64,000 bases of DNA, taken from positions 236,775 through 300,774 of the forward strand of contig NZ_KB907341.1 of NCBI RefSeq assembly GCF_000381985.1, written 5' to 3'. This stretch comes from Novispirillum itersonii subsp. itersonii ATCC 12639. GTDB lineage: Bacteria > Pseudomonadota > Alphaproteobacteria > Rhodospirillales > Rhodospirillaceae. The notes under the pieces were generated by a model. It saw nothing but the letters and a program-made list of their open reading frames with translations, did no database searches and was not told the DNA's origin. The position numbers and the translations under genes are program-made. How positions within the stretch are numbered: the stretch's first letter is position 1; the number at the start of each line of letters is the position of its first letter. Below, piece by piece: positions 1 to 8,324 of the stretch.

Positions 1-192
1 CCGGCGGGCCTGTACGATCACCGTTGCCACCTCGCGCATGGCCTGCCGGACCTGCGCGACCGTCGTCGGCGGCGGCACCGGCACGTCGGGATCAGGGCCC
101 AGCAGATCAGACAGGCTGACGCTGCTGTCTTCCACCGGGGCGCGCCGTCCTGCCAGCGGGCGTGGGCGGCCCCCACTCAGGATGTCGTTCAT
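1..192 (-). CDS. Hypothetical protein, N-terminal 64 residues only
   Basis: The gene starts with ATG at 192, preceded by GGAGAC about nine bases upstream, and runs off the left edge with the frame open throughout. The visible part is proline- and arginine-rich (an MNDILSGGRPRP start, then a PVPPPTT stretch) and then becomes helical (VAQVRQAMREVATVIVQARR). No signal peptide or membrane segment is visible and I do not recognise the family. It follows the FlhB-like gene on the same strand by about 180 bases. A flagellar role is therefore a guess from position only. Confidence 0.5.
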   Translation of the reverse strand, partial: MNDILSGGRPRPLAGRRAPVEDSSVSLSDLLGPDPDVPVPPPTTVAQVRQAMREVATVIVQARR

Positions 193-369
193 CTTACACA
201 GTCTCCGTGGTGCCGCACCCTGCGGCGCTGCCACCCCCTGCCTGCGGAACCGGTTGTCCCGTTTTCGGGTCCCGCAGTGTTTTTCAAATCTATCACCGGA
301 CTTAGCAAGTAACGTGCCGGACAGCCCCGGTCAGGCGGACTTTCCCGCGGTCGCCTTCTTCGGGATGAG

Positions 370-807
370 TCATGTCTTCCCCGGCAGCAACGGTAACGGC
401 GGACTGTGACCGGATGGTGGCACATTCTGACCGGCAAGCGGCGGAGTCAGGGGCCCGCCGGGATCAACCGCCGGGGCAGTGGCATTGGCGCGGTAGACGT
501 AGACCAGAATTTCGGCAACGGCGGCAAAGGCTTCCGCCGGAATATCGCTGTCCAGATCCAGCACCGCCAGAATCTGCGCCAGATCGGCATCCTGCCGGAC
601 CTTGATCCCGTGGGCAAACGCCAGTTCCAGAATCTGCTCCGCCACAAACCCACGGCCTGAGGCCACCACTTTGGGGGCTCCGCCGTCCTGCCGGTCGTGA
701 TGGATCGCCACCGCAACGGCCCGGCCACCGGCAGGCCTGCCGGGACCACCCCCGCCCGGAGGATCAGCGCTGGCTTTTTCTGCCGGTGGTTTCCCCGGCT
801 GTTTCAT
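370..807 (-). CDS. FlhB C-terminal-domain-like small protein (FlhX/YlqH type)
   Basis: This 145-residue protein matches only the cytoplasmic C-terminal part of the flagellar export switch protein FlhB. From about residue 30 it reads AVAIHHDRQDGGAPKVVASG, then a conserved helix and a DIPAEAFAAVAEILVYVYR segment. These align by eye with the C-terminal end of the full-length FlhB encoded at 3537-4658. It has no membrane segments, and the NPTH self-cleavage motif of FlhB is missing. The N-terminus is rich in Gly, Pro and Lys, and the tail is proline-rich. It is divergent from flgB. Such free-standing paralogues can partly replace the FlhB C-terminal domain in some bacteria; that role here is inferred. 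Confidence 0.8.
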   Translation of the reverse strand: MKQPGKPPAEKASADPPGGGGPGRPAGGRAVAVAIHHDRQDGGAPKVVASGRGFVAEQILELAFAHGIKVRQDADLAQILAVLDLDSDIPAEAFAAVAEILVYVYRANATAPAVDPGGPLTPPLAGQNVPPSGHSPPLPLLPGKT

Positions 808-1019
808 CCTTCCGCCCTCCGCCCTGCCTGCTCAGACGATGCTACCCGGCAATTATTTCCTCTCAACTTTGCCTGACAGTGGATTTAAGAATGTTTAAGG
901 CAGCCGCCCTGCCGGGTTTTACTGATTTTTAAGCCCTACACCCCCATGATAGGCTTGTGCCAAAGCGGATTTTATCTGCAGTGGCACGGCAGGCCCTTCA
1001 ACCGACAGGACCCACCCCG

Positions 1020-1430
1020 ATGGACACCAGCAATCTGACCCTGTTTCAGATGGCGAAGACCAAAATGGACTGGATCGCACAGCGCCAGAAGGTGCTGTCG
1101 GAGAATATTGCCAACGCCGACACCCCGAATTACCGCGCCAAAGACCTGCGGGAGCTGAATTTCAGCCGGATGGCCACTGATGCCATCGAGCGCCCGGTCC
1201 GCCCCACGGTCACGCAGTCCGGCCACCAGACCACCACCCTGCCCTATGCCGGGCCGTTCCGCGAGGATACCACCCGCAAGACGTGGGAAACCTCCATCGA
1301 CCAGAACCCGGTGGTGCTGGAAGAACAGGTGGAAAAAATGGCCCGGGGCCGGTCTCAGTATGATCTGGCGCTGAGCCTGATCCGCAAGAACATGGCCATG
1401 ATCAAACTGGCCCTTGGCAGCCGCGGCTGA
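1020..1430 (+). CDS. flgB: Flagellar basal-body rod protein FlgB
   Basis: FlgB is a proximal rod subunit assembled in the periplasm after export by the flagellar type III machine. The product is 136 residues from ATG 1020, normal for the family. It carries the rod signature near the N-terminus (LSENIANADTPNYRAKDL) and a C-terminal heptad helix (SQYDLALSLIRKNMAMIKLAL). An upstream in-frame GTG at 957 would add 21 residues that do not look like FlgB, and AGGAC sits before ATG 1020, so I prefer the later start. It is the first gene of flgB-flgC-fliE-fliQ-fliR-flhB-cckA. Confidence 0.96.
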   Translation: MDTSNLTLFQMAKTKMDWIAQRQKVLSENIANADTPNYRAKDLRELNFSRMATDAIERPVRPTVTQSGHQTTTLPYAGPFREDTTRKTWETSIDQNPVVLEEQVEKMARGRSQYDLALSLIRKNMAMIKLALGSRG

Positions 1431-1483
1431 CCGCTGACAGCCACAGGACCGGCAGAGAGATGACGAGATGGGAACGCTGACAG

Positions 1484-1894
1484 ATGGATGATCTTTCCAA
1501 GGCGACAAGCATTGCCTCCAGCGGCCTGAAGGCACAGGCCAAGCGTGTCCGTGTCATCTCTGAAAACATGGCCAACGCCGACTCCATTGCCAAAACCCCG
1601 GGCGGCGAACCCTACCGCCGCAAGCTGGTGGTCTTCCGCAATCAGCTGAGCCGGGAGCTGGACGCCAAAACCGTGCGGGCCGACCGCACCACCCGCGACA
1701 TGACCGACTTCGGCCGCAAATTCATGCCGGGCCATCCCGGCGCCGATGAGGCGGGCTATGTGACGACGCCCAACGTCAACCCGCTGATCGAAATGATGGA
1801 CATGCGCGAGGCCCAGCGGTCTTACGAAGCCAACCTTCAGGTCATCAGCACATCCCGCGACCTGATGAGCAAAACCATCGAAATGCTGCGCTGA
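1484..1894 (+). CDS. flgC: Flagellar basal-body rod protein FlgC
   Basis: FlgC is a proximal rod protein of the flagellar basal body. The 136-residue product begins with the FlgC-type segment MDDLSKATSIASSGLKAQAK and ISENMANADSIAKTPGGEPY. It ends with the typical NPLIEMMDMREAQRSYEANLQV helix (residues about 98-120), which pairs with the N-terminal helix in the rod. A shared VNPLIEM-type C-terminus separates it from FlgB. It lies 53 bases behind flgB and 51 bases before fliE and is probably on the same transcript. Confidence 0.96.
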   Translation: MDDLSKATSIASSGLKAQAKRVRVISENMANADSIAKTPGGEPYRRKLVVFRNQLSRELDAKTVRADRTTRDMTDFGRKFMPGHPGADEAGYVTTPNVNPLIEMMDMREAQRSYEANLQVISTSRDLMSKTIEMLR

Positions 1895-1945
1895 TCCCCT
1901 GTTGCGGTCCGCGCCTTCCCCTGATGCCTAACGGAGTTCCCCGCC

Positions 1946-2278
1946 ATGGCGATTAATGTTAGCAGTGCCATCAATGCCTACCGCAGTGCCGCCGCCTCTG
2001 CGACGGAGTCGATGCAGTCGTCTTCCTCGCCGAAACTGGCAGGCACCACCCAATCGGGCGGCACCGGCTTCAGCGACCTGATCAAGGACTCGCTGAAAGA
2101 AGCGGTTGCGGTTCAGCGCAATGCCGAAGAAATCAGCCTGAAGGGCATCGCCGGTGATGCCGACATGCGGGATGTGGTGCTGGCGGTCAACAATGCCGAA
2201 AACACCCTGAACACCGTGGTCGCCATCCGCGACAAGGTCCTGAATGCCTATCAGGAAATCCTGAAGATGCCGATCTGA
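1946..2278 (+). CDS. fliE: Flagellar hook-basal body complex protein FliE
   Basis: FliE joins the MS ring to the proximal rod and is exported very early in assembly. The product is 110 residues, a usual length. It has a Ser/Ala-rich N-terminus and the FliE core FSDLIKDSLKEAVAVQRNAE. It ends with ADMRDVVLAVNNAENTLNTV and VRDKVLNAYQEILKMPI-like helices (here AIRDKVLNAYQEILKMPI). The CGGAG ribosome-binding site lies about ten bases before ATG 1946. After the stop there is an unusual 204-base gap with tandem repeats before fliQ. Confidence 0.95.
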   Translation: MAINVSSAINAYRSAAASATESMQSSSSPKLAGTTQSGGTGFSDLIKDSLKEAVAVQRNAEEISLKGIAGDADMRDVVLAVNNAENTLNTVVAIRDKVLNAYQEILKMPI

Positions 2279-2349
2279 GGATCCTGCATTCCTACCATGA
2301 CCGGACACCCCGGCTGACCCGCCGGGGCCCTGAACGGCAGGCTGGACCC

Positions 2350-2430
2350 TAAAAGCCTGTTGACCCTTCGGGGATTCTTAAAAGCCTGTTGACCCTTCGG
2401 GGATTCTTAAAAGCCTGTTGACCCTTCGGG
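2350..2430 (+). repeat. 29-bp tandem repeat, about 2.8 copies, hairpin-forming
   Basis: A 29-base unit beginning AAAAGCCTGTTGACCCTTCG repeats head to tail. The copies start at 2351, 2380 and 2409; the first two are identical and the third stops matching at about 2430. Each unit contains a CCC-TTCG-GGG element able to form a small UUCG-loop hairpin. The last copy extends to GACCC-TTC-GGGTC, a perfect five-pair stem. The array fills the gap between fliE and fliQ and is not part of any credible reading frame. Confidence 0.9.
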
Positions 2431-2482
2431 TCTGGCGGACCACAACAGGGCACCGGCAGCCAGCCGTCCCCCGATCCGAGAT

Positions 2483-2758
2483 ATGGCCCCGATGGAAGAA
2501 GCACAGATCCTGGATGTCGCCCGCGACAGCATTATGGTGATGATCATCATCTCGGCCCCGATCCTGATCATCGGGCTGGTGATCGGGGTCGTGGTATCGC
2601 TGTTTCAGGCCCTGACCTCAATTCAGGAAGCAACGCTGGTGTTCGTGCCAAAGATGCTGATCACCTTTGCCTCCATCATTCTGCTGCTGCCGTTCATGCT
2701 GCGCCATCTGACCGACTTCACCCGGCAGATCATGGACACCATCATCGGCCTGCCATAG
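2483..2758 (+). CDS. fliQ: Flagellar export apparatus protein FliQ
   Basis: FliQ is an inner-membrane part of the flagellar type III export gate, packed in a helix with FliP and FliR. The product has 91 residues with two hydrophobic segments (about 17-41 and 52-75) and the family sequence EEAQILDVARDSIMVM followed by SLFQALTSIQEATLVFVPK. An ATG at 2492 gives the more usual MEEAQIL start, and neither start has a strong ribosome-binding site. fliP is not next to it and must lie elsewhere. fliR starts 11 bases after the stop. Confidence 0.95.
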   Translation: MAPMEEAQILDVARDSIMVMIIISAPILIIGLVIGVVVSLFQALTSIQEATLVFVPKMLITFASIILLLPFMLRHLTDFTRQIMDTIIGLP

Positions 2759-2769
2759 GCGGCCCGGCG

Positions 2770-3531
2770 ATGCTCTCAGAAATCCTCAATCTCAATATCT
2801 TCCACGTGCTGCTGGTGTTCGTCCGCCTCAGCGCGGCTTTCATGCTGCTGCCGGGCTTTTCGGCCCATTACATCAACATGAAGTCCCGCCTGCTGCTGGC
2901 GGTGGCGATCACCCTGATCATCACCCCGATCGTGTCGCCACAGCTGCCTGCGGCCCCGTCGCAGATGTCGGTGCTGGTGCTGCTGATCGTGCTGGAAACC
3001 TTCTACGGGGCCTTCTTCGGGCTGGTGACGCAGGCCGTGATGGGGGCAATGCATCTGGCCGGCACCTCGATCGGCCAGATGACCGGCCTGATGAATGCGA
3101 TGGTGTTTGACCCGATCACGGAACAGCAGGGGGCGATGGTGGTCGGCGCCCTGTCCAACATCATTTTGGTCAGCCTGTTCGTGATGGACCTGCACCACCT
3201 GATGATTCAGGGCGTTGTTGCCAGTTACGCGCTGTTTCCGGTTGGATCGACCCCGCTGGTGGAAGACCATCTGGTCAGTTTTCTTGATATCTTTGCCCGC
3301 AGTTTTGCCATCGGCCTGCAGATGTCGGCCCCCTTCATCGTCGCCGGAATCCTGTTTCAGGTGGCGCTGGGCCTGATGGCCCGCCTGTCACCGCAGATGA
3401 ACGTGTTCTTTGTCGCCCTGCCCCTGCAGATCCTGCTCGGTCTGGCAATGTTGTGGGTGGCGCTGCCCGGCCTGATTCTGATATTCCTGAGATACTTCGA
3501 GGGCACCCTGACCGCCTTCATTTTCGGGTAG
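2770..3531 (+). CDS. fliR: Flagellar export apparatus protein FliR
   Basis: FliR forms the export gate in the inner membrane together with FliP and FliQ. The 253-residue product is of normal length and has about six hydrophobic helices. Conserved stretches include FVRLSAAFMLLPGFS near the N-terminus and the central GTSIGQMTGLMNAMVFDPIT loop (about residues 98-117). It ends in LRYFEGTLTAFIFG. It sits 11 bases after fliQ and 5 bases before the ATG of flhB, so the three genes are probably co-translated. Confidence 0.96.
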   Translation: MLSEILNLNIFHVLLVFVRLSAAFMLLPGFSAHYINMKSRLLLAVAITLIITPIVSPQLPAAPSQMSVLVLLIVLETFYGAFFGLVTQAVMGAMHLAGTSIGQMTGLMNAMVFDPITEQQGAMVVGALSNIILVSLFVMDLHHLMIQGVVASYALFPVGSTPLVEDHLVSFLDIFARSFAIGLQMSAPFIVAGILFQVALGLMARLSPQMNVFFVALPLQILLGLAMLWVALPGLILIFLRYFEGTLTAFIFG

Positions 3532-3536
3532 CGCAG

Positions 3537-4658
3537 ATGGCGGACGAGGACCAGGACTCCAAGACAGAAGAACCGTCTGAGCGAAAACTAGAAAAAGCGC
3601 GCGAAGACGGTCAGATCCCGATGTCACAGGAAGTCAAAAGCCTGATGATGATCACCGGGATTCTGGCATCGGTGATGATGCTGACCCCGTGGATCATGGG
3701 GCGGATGACCACCCTGCTCGGCGGGTTCCTTGGCAATGTCCATGCCGTGCGGCTGGATGTGGACGGGTTCCGCGGTGTTCTGGTCAAGCTGATGGTCGAT
3801 GTCGGCCTGATCCTGCTGCCTCTGGCGGCCCTGCTGTACATTTTCGCACTGACCAGCGGCATCATTCAGGCCGGTCTGGCCTTTACCCCGAAAAAGCTGG
3901 AACCCAAACTCAGCAATATCAGCCCCCTCAGCGGGTTTAAGCGGATTTTCTCAAAAAACCAGCTGATCGAAATGGTCAAAGGGCTGGTGAAGATCATCGT
4001 CGTCGGCGTGGTGCTGAGTTTTCTGGTCGTCCCCAAGCTTCAGCATCCTGAGGTGTATTCCGAACTGGATTTCCGCTCCACGCTGAAAGATCTGTACGAT
4101 CTGGTGCTGCTGGTGCTGTTCGGCACCCTGCTCAGCTTTGGTGCGGTGGCGGCGGCGGACTGGTGGTGGCAGCGGCACCGGCACCGCAGCCAGCTGAAAA
4201 TGACCAAGCAGGAAGTGAAGGACGAACACAAGGACAGCGAAGGCAACCCGGAGATCAAAGCCAAGATCCGCAGCCTGCGCATTCAGAAATCCCGCCAGCG
4301 CATGATGCAAAACGTGCCGAAAGCCAGTGTGATCGTCACCAACCCGACCCACTACGCCATCGCCCTGCAATATGACATGGATGACATGGCGGCCCCCAAG
4401 CTGGTGGCCAAGGGGGTGGACAGTCTGGCCCGCAAAATCAGGGAAGTGGCGGAACAGCACGACATCCCGATTGTTGAAAACCCGCCGCTGGCCCGGGCCC
4501 TCTATGCAACGGTGGAGCTGGACCGAGAAATTCCCCCGGATCATTACAAGGCGGTGGCCGAGGTCATCGGCTTTGTGATGCGGATGAAAAAATCCGGCGG
4601 GAGGATCCCCAAACCCCGCCGGTGGGAAGAAACACCGCCCGCCCCCCCGGCTCCCTGA
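3537..4658 (+). CDS. flhB: Flagellar export switch protein FlhB
   Basis: FlhB is the inner-membrane protein that switches export specificity from rod/hook to filament substrates. From ATG 3537 it has 373 residues. The charged N-terminus DSKTEEPSERKLEKAREDGQ is characteristic, followed by four membrane segments (about 35-55, 90-112, 145-165, 188-210). A long cytoplasmic domain carries the self-cleaving N-P-T-H site at residues 269-272. An in-frame start exists upstream inside fliR but would add 28 non-family residues. It overlaps nothing and lies 55 bases before cckA. Confidence 0.96.
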   Translation: MADEDQDSKTEEPSERKLEKAREDGQIPMSQEVKSLMMITGILASVMMLTPWIMGRMTTLLGGFLGNVHAVRLDVDGFRGVLVKLMVDVGLILLPLAALLYIFALTSGIIQAGLAFTPKKLEPKLSNISPLSGFKRIFSKNQLIEMVKGLVKIIVVGVVLSFLVVPKLQHPEVYSELDFRSTLKDLYDLVLLVLFGTLLSFGAVAAADWWWQRHRHRSQLKMTKQEVKDEHKDSEGNPEIKAKIRSLRIQKSRQRMMQNVPKASVIVTNPTHYAIALQYDMDDMAAPKLVAKGVDSLARKIREVAEQHDIPIVENPPLARALYATVELDREIPPDHYKAVAEVIGFVMRMKKSGGRIPKPRRWEETPPAPPAP

Positions 4659-4713
4659 CCGCGCCTGACAGCCCCCTCCGCCTGCCATCACTGCCCCTGA
4701 GGAACCCCTGCCC

Positions 4714-7194
4714 ATGCTCTTCGCTGATGGCTTTGTCGCCCTGAACGGGATCATTCTGACCCTGCCGGAGGCCCTGACAGCCGCGTTTGGCAGTGGCGTG
4801 GCGCTGGCGGCAGGCGGCGGATACCTGTATGCCCGGCTGCGGACCCGGACGCTGCAGCGCAAGGCGACGCTGGCGCTGGCACTGACCGCACAGGATGACA
4901 CCGCCCGGGCCATCACCGGCAGCGATGGCAGCGTTCTTGCCGCCAATGCTGCGGCCCTGCAACGCTGGCCCAACGCATCGCCCCTGACCTATCTCGAACA
5001 TCTGACCCAGACCACGGCCCCGCTGACGGCGGATCTGGATGACAGCGACGAGACCGGCCCGGTGCCGGAAACCGCCGCCGATGCGCTGGCCCGCCTGCTG
5101 GCCGCCGTTCATTCCGGCACCACCGAAAAGGTCGAACTGCCGGTACAGGGGGAAAGCGGTGCCGAATGGCTGCTGGTCGAGACCCGGCCGACCGATGGCG
5201 GGGACGGTGCTGCCGGCCGTCTCTGGACTGCCACCGATATTTCCGCCCGCCGCATCATTGATGACATCCTGCGGCAGGAACGCGACGATCTGGCAGAGTT
5301 CCTGTACCTGCTGCCGGTCGGGGTCTACTCCGCCGATTCCGGGGGCCGCCTGCGCAGCGTCAACCAGCGCTTTTCTGAATGGCTGGGCTATACCCCCAAA
5401 GACCTGACCGGACAGCCGCTGTCTGCCCTGCTCAATGACGGCGAGGTCCCTGATATCGAAGGGGCGTGGCGGGGCGAACTGAGCTTTGTTGACAGTCACG
5501 GCCGCCCGTTTCCGGCACTGGTGTTCCAGACCACCTATGACGACGGGGGCGAAACCCTGACCCGCAGCGTGGTCGTGCGTGAGGCCCTGAGCCCGGCGCA
5601 AAGTGCCCCGGCGGAAGATCACCGCTACCGCAGCCTGTTCGACAACGCCCCGGTCGGGCTGTGCGTGCTGGACCCCGACGGCGTGATCACCGACTGCAAT
5701 ACTGCCTTCGAGGCCCTGTGCGGCCACAGCCGCGCCGACCTGATCGACGGCACCCTGACCGATCTGCTGACCGAGGAAGACCGCGCCGACGGACAGGAGC
5801 TGTTTGACAAAACCCTGATGGAACAGGGCCCCCCGGCCCAGCGGGAGGTGCGCTTTGCCGCCAACCCGGATAATGCCGCCATGCTGCGGTTCCATCTGCT
5901 GGAAGGCGATGCCGTGGTCGCCTATCTGATTGACACCACCGCCCAGCGCAATCTTGAGGCCCAGTTTGCACAGGCCCAGAAAATGCAGGCGATGGGCCAG
6001 CTGGCCGGTGGGGTTGCCCACGACTTCAACAATCTGCTGACCGCGATGATCGGCTACTGCGACCTGCTGCTACAGCGGCACGGCGCCGGGGATCCTTCCT
6101 TCGCCGACATCATGCAGGTTAAGCAGAATGCCAATCGTGCGGCCAATCTTGTCCGTCAGCTTCTGGCCTTTTCCCGCAAGCAGCCCCTGAAACCCCGCCG
6201 CCTGACCGTCACCGATGCCCTGTCGGAACTCAGCCACCTCCTGCGCCGCCTGCTGGGCGAAAGCGTGCGGCTGGATCTGCGTCACGGCCGTGACGTCGGC
6301 AACGTGCGGGTCGACCCCGGTCAGTTCGATCAGGTGATCATCAATCTGGCGGTCAACGCCCGCGATGCCATGAGCGGCGGCGGCTGCCTGACCATCTCCA
6401 CCCGGCAGGAACAGCTGGAAACCCCGCTGGAACGCGGAGCGGAAGTGATCCCTCCCGGCCCCTATGCCGTCATCACCGTCACCGATACCGGTGTCGGCAT
6501 CCCGCGTGAAAATCTGGGCCGGATCTTTGAGCCGTTTTTCTCGACCAAAACCGGCAGCATCGGGGCTGGCACCGGCCTTGGCCTGTCCACCGTTTACGGC
6601 ATCATCCGCCAGACCGGCGGTTTCATTTTTGTCGATTCCCGCCTGAACGACGGTACCACCTTCACCATTTATCTGCCGCGTCTGGATGACATGGCCGACG
6701 CGTCGGAGCCGGTGGTACGGGCAACCGATGATCCGGTGCTGACCGCCGCGCTGGTGCCGCCACCGTCGGACAGTGCCGACCTGACCGGGGGCGGCACCAT
6801 CCTGCTGGTGGAGGATGAGGATCCGGTCCGGGTCTTCGCCGCCCGCGCCCTGCGGAACAAAGGCTATACGGTGACCGAGGCCCGCACCGGGGAACAGGCC
6901 CTTGACCTGCTGGCAGAAAATCCGGCGATTGATCTGCTGATCACCGACATGGTGATGCCGGGAATTGACGGGGCAACACTGGCCCGCACCGTACGGGCCG
7001 ACCGACCGGGCCTTCAGGTGATCCTGATTTCAGGATACTCGGAAGAGGCCGCACGGGGAGAAATCGCCGACTCGACCGATTTTCACTTCCTGCCCAAGCC
7101 ATTCAGCCTGACCCAGCTTGCCGCAAGGGTCAAAGCCCTGCTGGCCCAGAACGGAAGTGGCGGAAGCGGCGGAAGCAGCGGAGGTGAAGGCTGA
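4714..7194 (+). CDS. cckA: CckA-type hybrid sensor histidine kinase
   Basis: CckA is the hybrid kinase that feeds the ChpT-CtrA phosphorelay controlling cell cycle and flagellar genes in alphaproteobacteria. This 826-residue protein has one N-terminal hydrophobic segment (about 15-40) and PAS-like regions (about 170-290 and 300-410). The kinase core carries the phospho-acceptor His436 in [20 protein letters not shown], and ATPase boxes follow ([32 protein letters not shown]). The C-terminal receiver domain has Asp745 in [10 protein letters not shown]. The H-box and receiver sequence [17 protein letters not shown] are typical of CckA rather than generic hybrid kinases. GAGGAA precedes the ATG. 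Its place at the end of the flagellar operon fits a role in flagellar control. Confidence 0.9.
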   Translation: MLFADGFVALNGIILTLPEALTAAFGSGVALAAGGGYLYARLRTRTLQRKATLALALTAQDDTARAITGSDGSVLAANAAALQRWPNASPLTYLEHLTQTTAPLTADLDDSDETGPVPETAADALARLLAAVHSGTTEKVELPVQGESGAEWLLVETRPTDGGDGAAGRLWTATDISARRIIDDILRQERDDLAEFLYLLPVGVYSADSGGRLRSVNQRFSEWLGYTPKDLTGQPLSALLNDGEVPDIEGAWRGELSFVDSHGRPFPALVFQTTYDDGGETLTRSVVVREALSPAQSAPAEDHRYRSLFDNAPVGLCVLDPDGVITDCNTAFEALCGHSRADLIDGTLTDLLTEEDRADGQELFDKTLMEQGPPAQREVRFAANPDNAAMLRFHLLEGDAVVAYLIDTTAQRNLEAQFAQAQKMQAMGQLAGGVAHDFNNLLTAMIGYCDLLLQRHGAGDPSFADIMQVKQNANRAANLVRQLLAFSRKQPLKPRRLTVTDALSELSHLLRRLLGESVRLDLRHGRDVGNVRVDPGQFDQVIINLAVNARDAMSGGGCLTISTRQEQLETPLERGAEVIPPGPYAVITVTDTGVGIPRENLGRIFEPFFSTKTGSIGAGTGLGLSTVYGIIRQTGGFIFVDSRLNDGTTFTIYLPRLDDMADASEPVVRATDDPVLTAALVPPPSDSADLTGGGTILLVEDEDPVRVFAARALRNKGYTVTEARTGEQALDLLAENPAIDLLITDMVMPGIDGATLARTVRADRPGLQVILISGYSEEAARGEIADSTDFHFLPKPFSLTQLAARVKALLAQNGSGGSGGSSGGEG

Positions 7195-7200
7195 CCGCCC

Positions 7201-8088
7201 TTACCACCGCAGCAGCCGGGAGGGAATCCGCACCAGCCCCAGCACCAGCGCACAGCCCGACACAATCACCGCTGCCCCGGCCACCTGCACCCATGACAGG
7301 GTCTCGTCCAGATACAGCGCACCGACCAGCACCGCCACCACCGTCACGGCAAACTCCACGCTGATGGCCCGGGTCGGGCCGATGGTTGAGACAAGCCGGA
7401 AGTACAGCACGTAGGTCGTTGCGCTCATCACGCAGCCAAGCACCAGAAGATAGGCAATATCCGGGGCGGTGATCACCTCCGGCAGCGGTGAGACCAGCCC
7501 CAGCGGCAGCGTCATCAGCCCGCCGGACAGGAATGCGCCGATCGTCGATTCCCAGCTGCCGACCCCTTTCAGGTGGCGGCTGGCATACAGACTGCCCCCC
7601 GCCGCACAGACACAGCCGAACATCGCCGCCACGCAGCCGGTCAGGAAACTGGCATCGACCGGCTGCGAGGGGAAACCGACCAGCATGACAATGCCGGTCA
7701 CCCCCAAAACCAACCCGATCACCCCATTGGGAGAAATCCGCTCAATCCCGGCGATCCGGCCCATCACCATCGACAGCAGCGGAATTGAAGCCACCAGAAT
7801 CGCCGTCATCGCCGTACCGATCAGCGGGGTGGCATAGGACAGCCCGATCAGCTGCCCGGCCACGGTGGTTGCCCCGACCACCACAAACGGCAGCCAGCGC
7901 CCCCCGAACCGCAGACGCCGCCGGGTGACTGCCGCCAGCAGCAACAGGGTCAGGGCCGCAATCAACGAGCGGTACGAAATGGTCCCCGCCAGCCCGAAGG
8001 TGTTCAGCACCCGCAGCAGCACCAGAAAGGACAGGCCCCATGCAAAGGCCAGAAAGACATAAGACGCCAGATCCTTGGGTTTCATCAT
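7201..8088 (-). CDS. DMT-superfamily (EamA) transporter
   Basis: The 295-residue product has ten predicted membrane helices arranged as two EamA repeats (about 10-135 and 150-285), the pattern of drug/metabolite exporters such as RhaT/YdcZ/EamA proteins. Recognisable stretches are AFAWGLSFLVLLRVL, ILVASIPLLSMVMGRIAG and EFAVTVVAVLVGALYLDETLSW. The substrate cannot be told from sequence. Adjacent ATG codons at 8088 and 8085 are both possible starts. It converges with cckA with a six-base gap and is divergent from recA. Confidence 0.88.
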   Translation of the reverse strand: MMKPKDLASYVFLAFAWGLSFLVLLRVLNTFGLAGTISYRSLIAALTLLLLAAVTRRRLRFGGRWLPFVVVGATTVAGQLIGLSYATPLIGTAMTAILVASIPLLSMVMGRIAGIERISPNGVIGLVLGVTGIVMLVGFPSQPVDASFLTGCVAAMFGCVCAAGGSLYASRHLKGVGSWESTIGAFLSGGLMTLPLGLVSPLPEVITAPDIAYLLVLGCVMSATTYVLYFRLVSTIGPTRAISVEFAVTVVAVLVGALYLDETLSWVQVAGAAVIVSGCALVLGLVRIPSRLLRW

Positions 8089-8225
8089 TCACCGGATGTA
8101 CGCAGAGAGAGGGGGAGTCGCCATGACCGGCCCGGCGTACACGGCCCGGTCCCGGAGCGGGCGGGATTGGACCACAGGGCACCCCGGCTGACAATCACCG
8201 ATCGGCACAATTGGATACAGGATTT

Positions 8226-8240
8226 GTTCCCCCTATGTTC
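8226..8240 (+). promoter_or_regulatory. LexA (SOS) box of recA
   Basis: The 15 bases are GTTC, seven spacer bases, then GTTC. This is exactly the direct-repeat LexA operator known from alphaproteobacteria. It lies 85 bases upstream of the recA start and nine bases upstream of a candidate -35 element, so bound LexA would hinder RNA polymerase. Confidence 0.85.
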
Positions 8241-8248
8241 CAATCCCC

Positions 8249-8276
8249 TTGCGCCAGAGAACAAATCATGTACTGT
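8249..8276 (+). promoter_or_regulatory. Candidate recA promoter
   Basis: TTGCGC at 8249-8254 and TACTGT at 8271-8276 are separated by 16 bases. They lie just downstream of the LexA box and about 50 bases before the recA start. This is inferred from consensus similarity only. Confidence 0.5.
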
Positions 8277-8324
8277 TGTGCCGGTTGCAGGTCTGCACCA
8301 GCTATGGAATAACGGGGGCATCGA

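Noticed and set aside
960..1015. Sigma-54 promoter (TGGCAC at about 977) for flgB
   Set aside because: The -12 GC dinucleotide is not at the required ten-base spacing.
957..1019. Longer FlgB start at GTG 957
   Set aside because: The extra residues do not resemble FlgB, whose usual beginning matches ATG 1020, and AGGAC is positioned for the latter.
2350..2430. CRISPR-like array
   Set aside because: The 29-base copies are directly adjacent with no spacers, and no cas genes are present.
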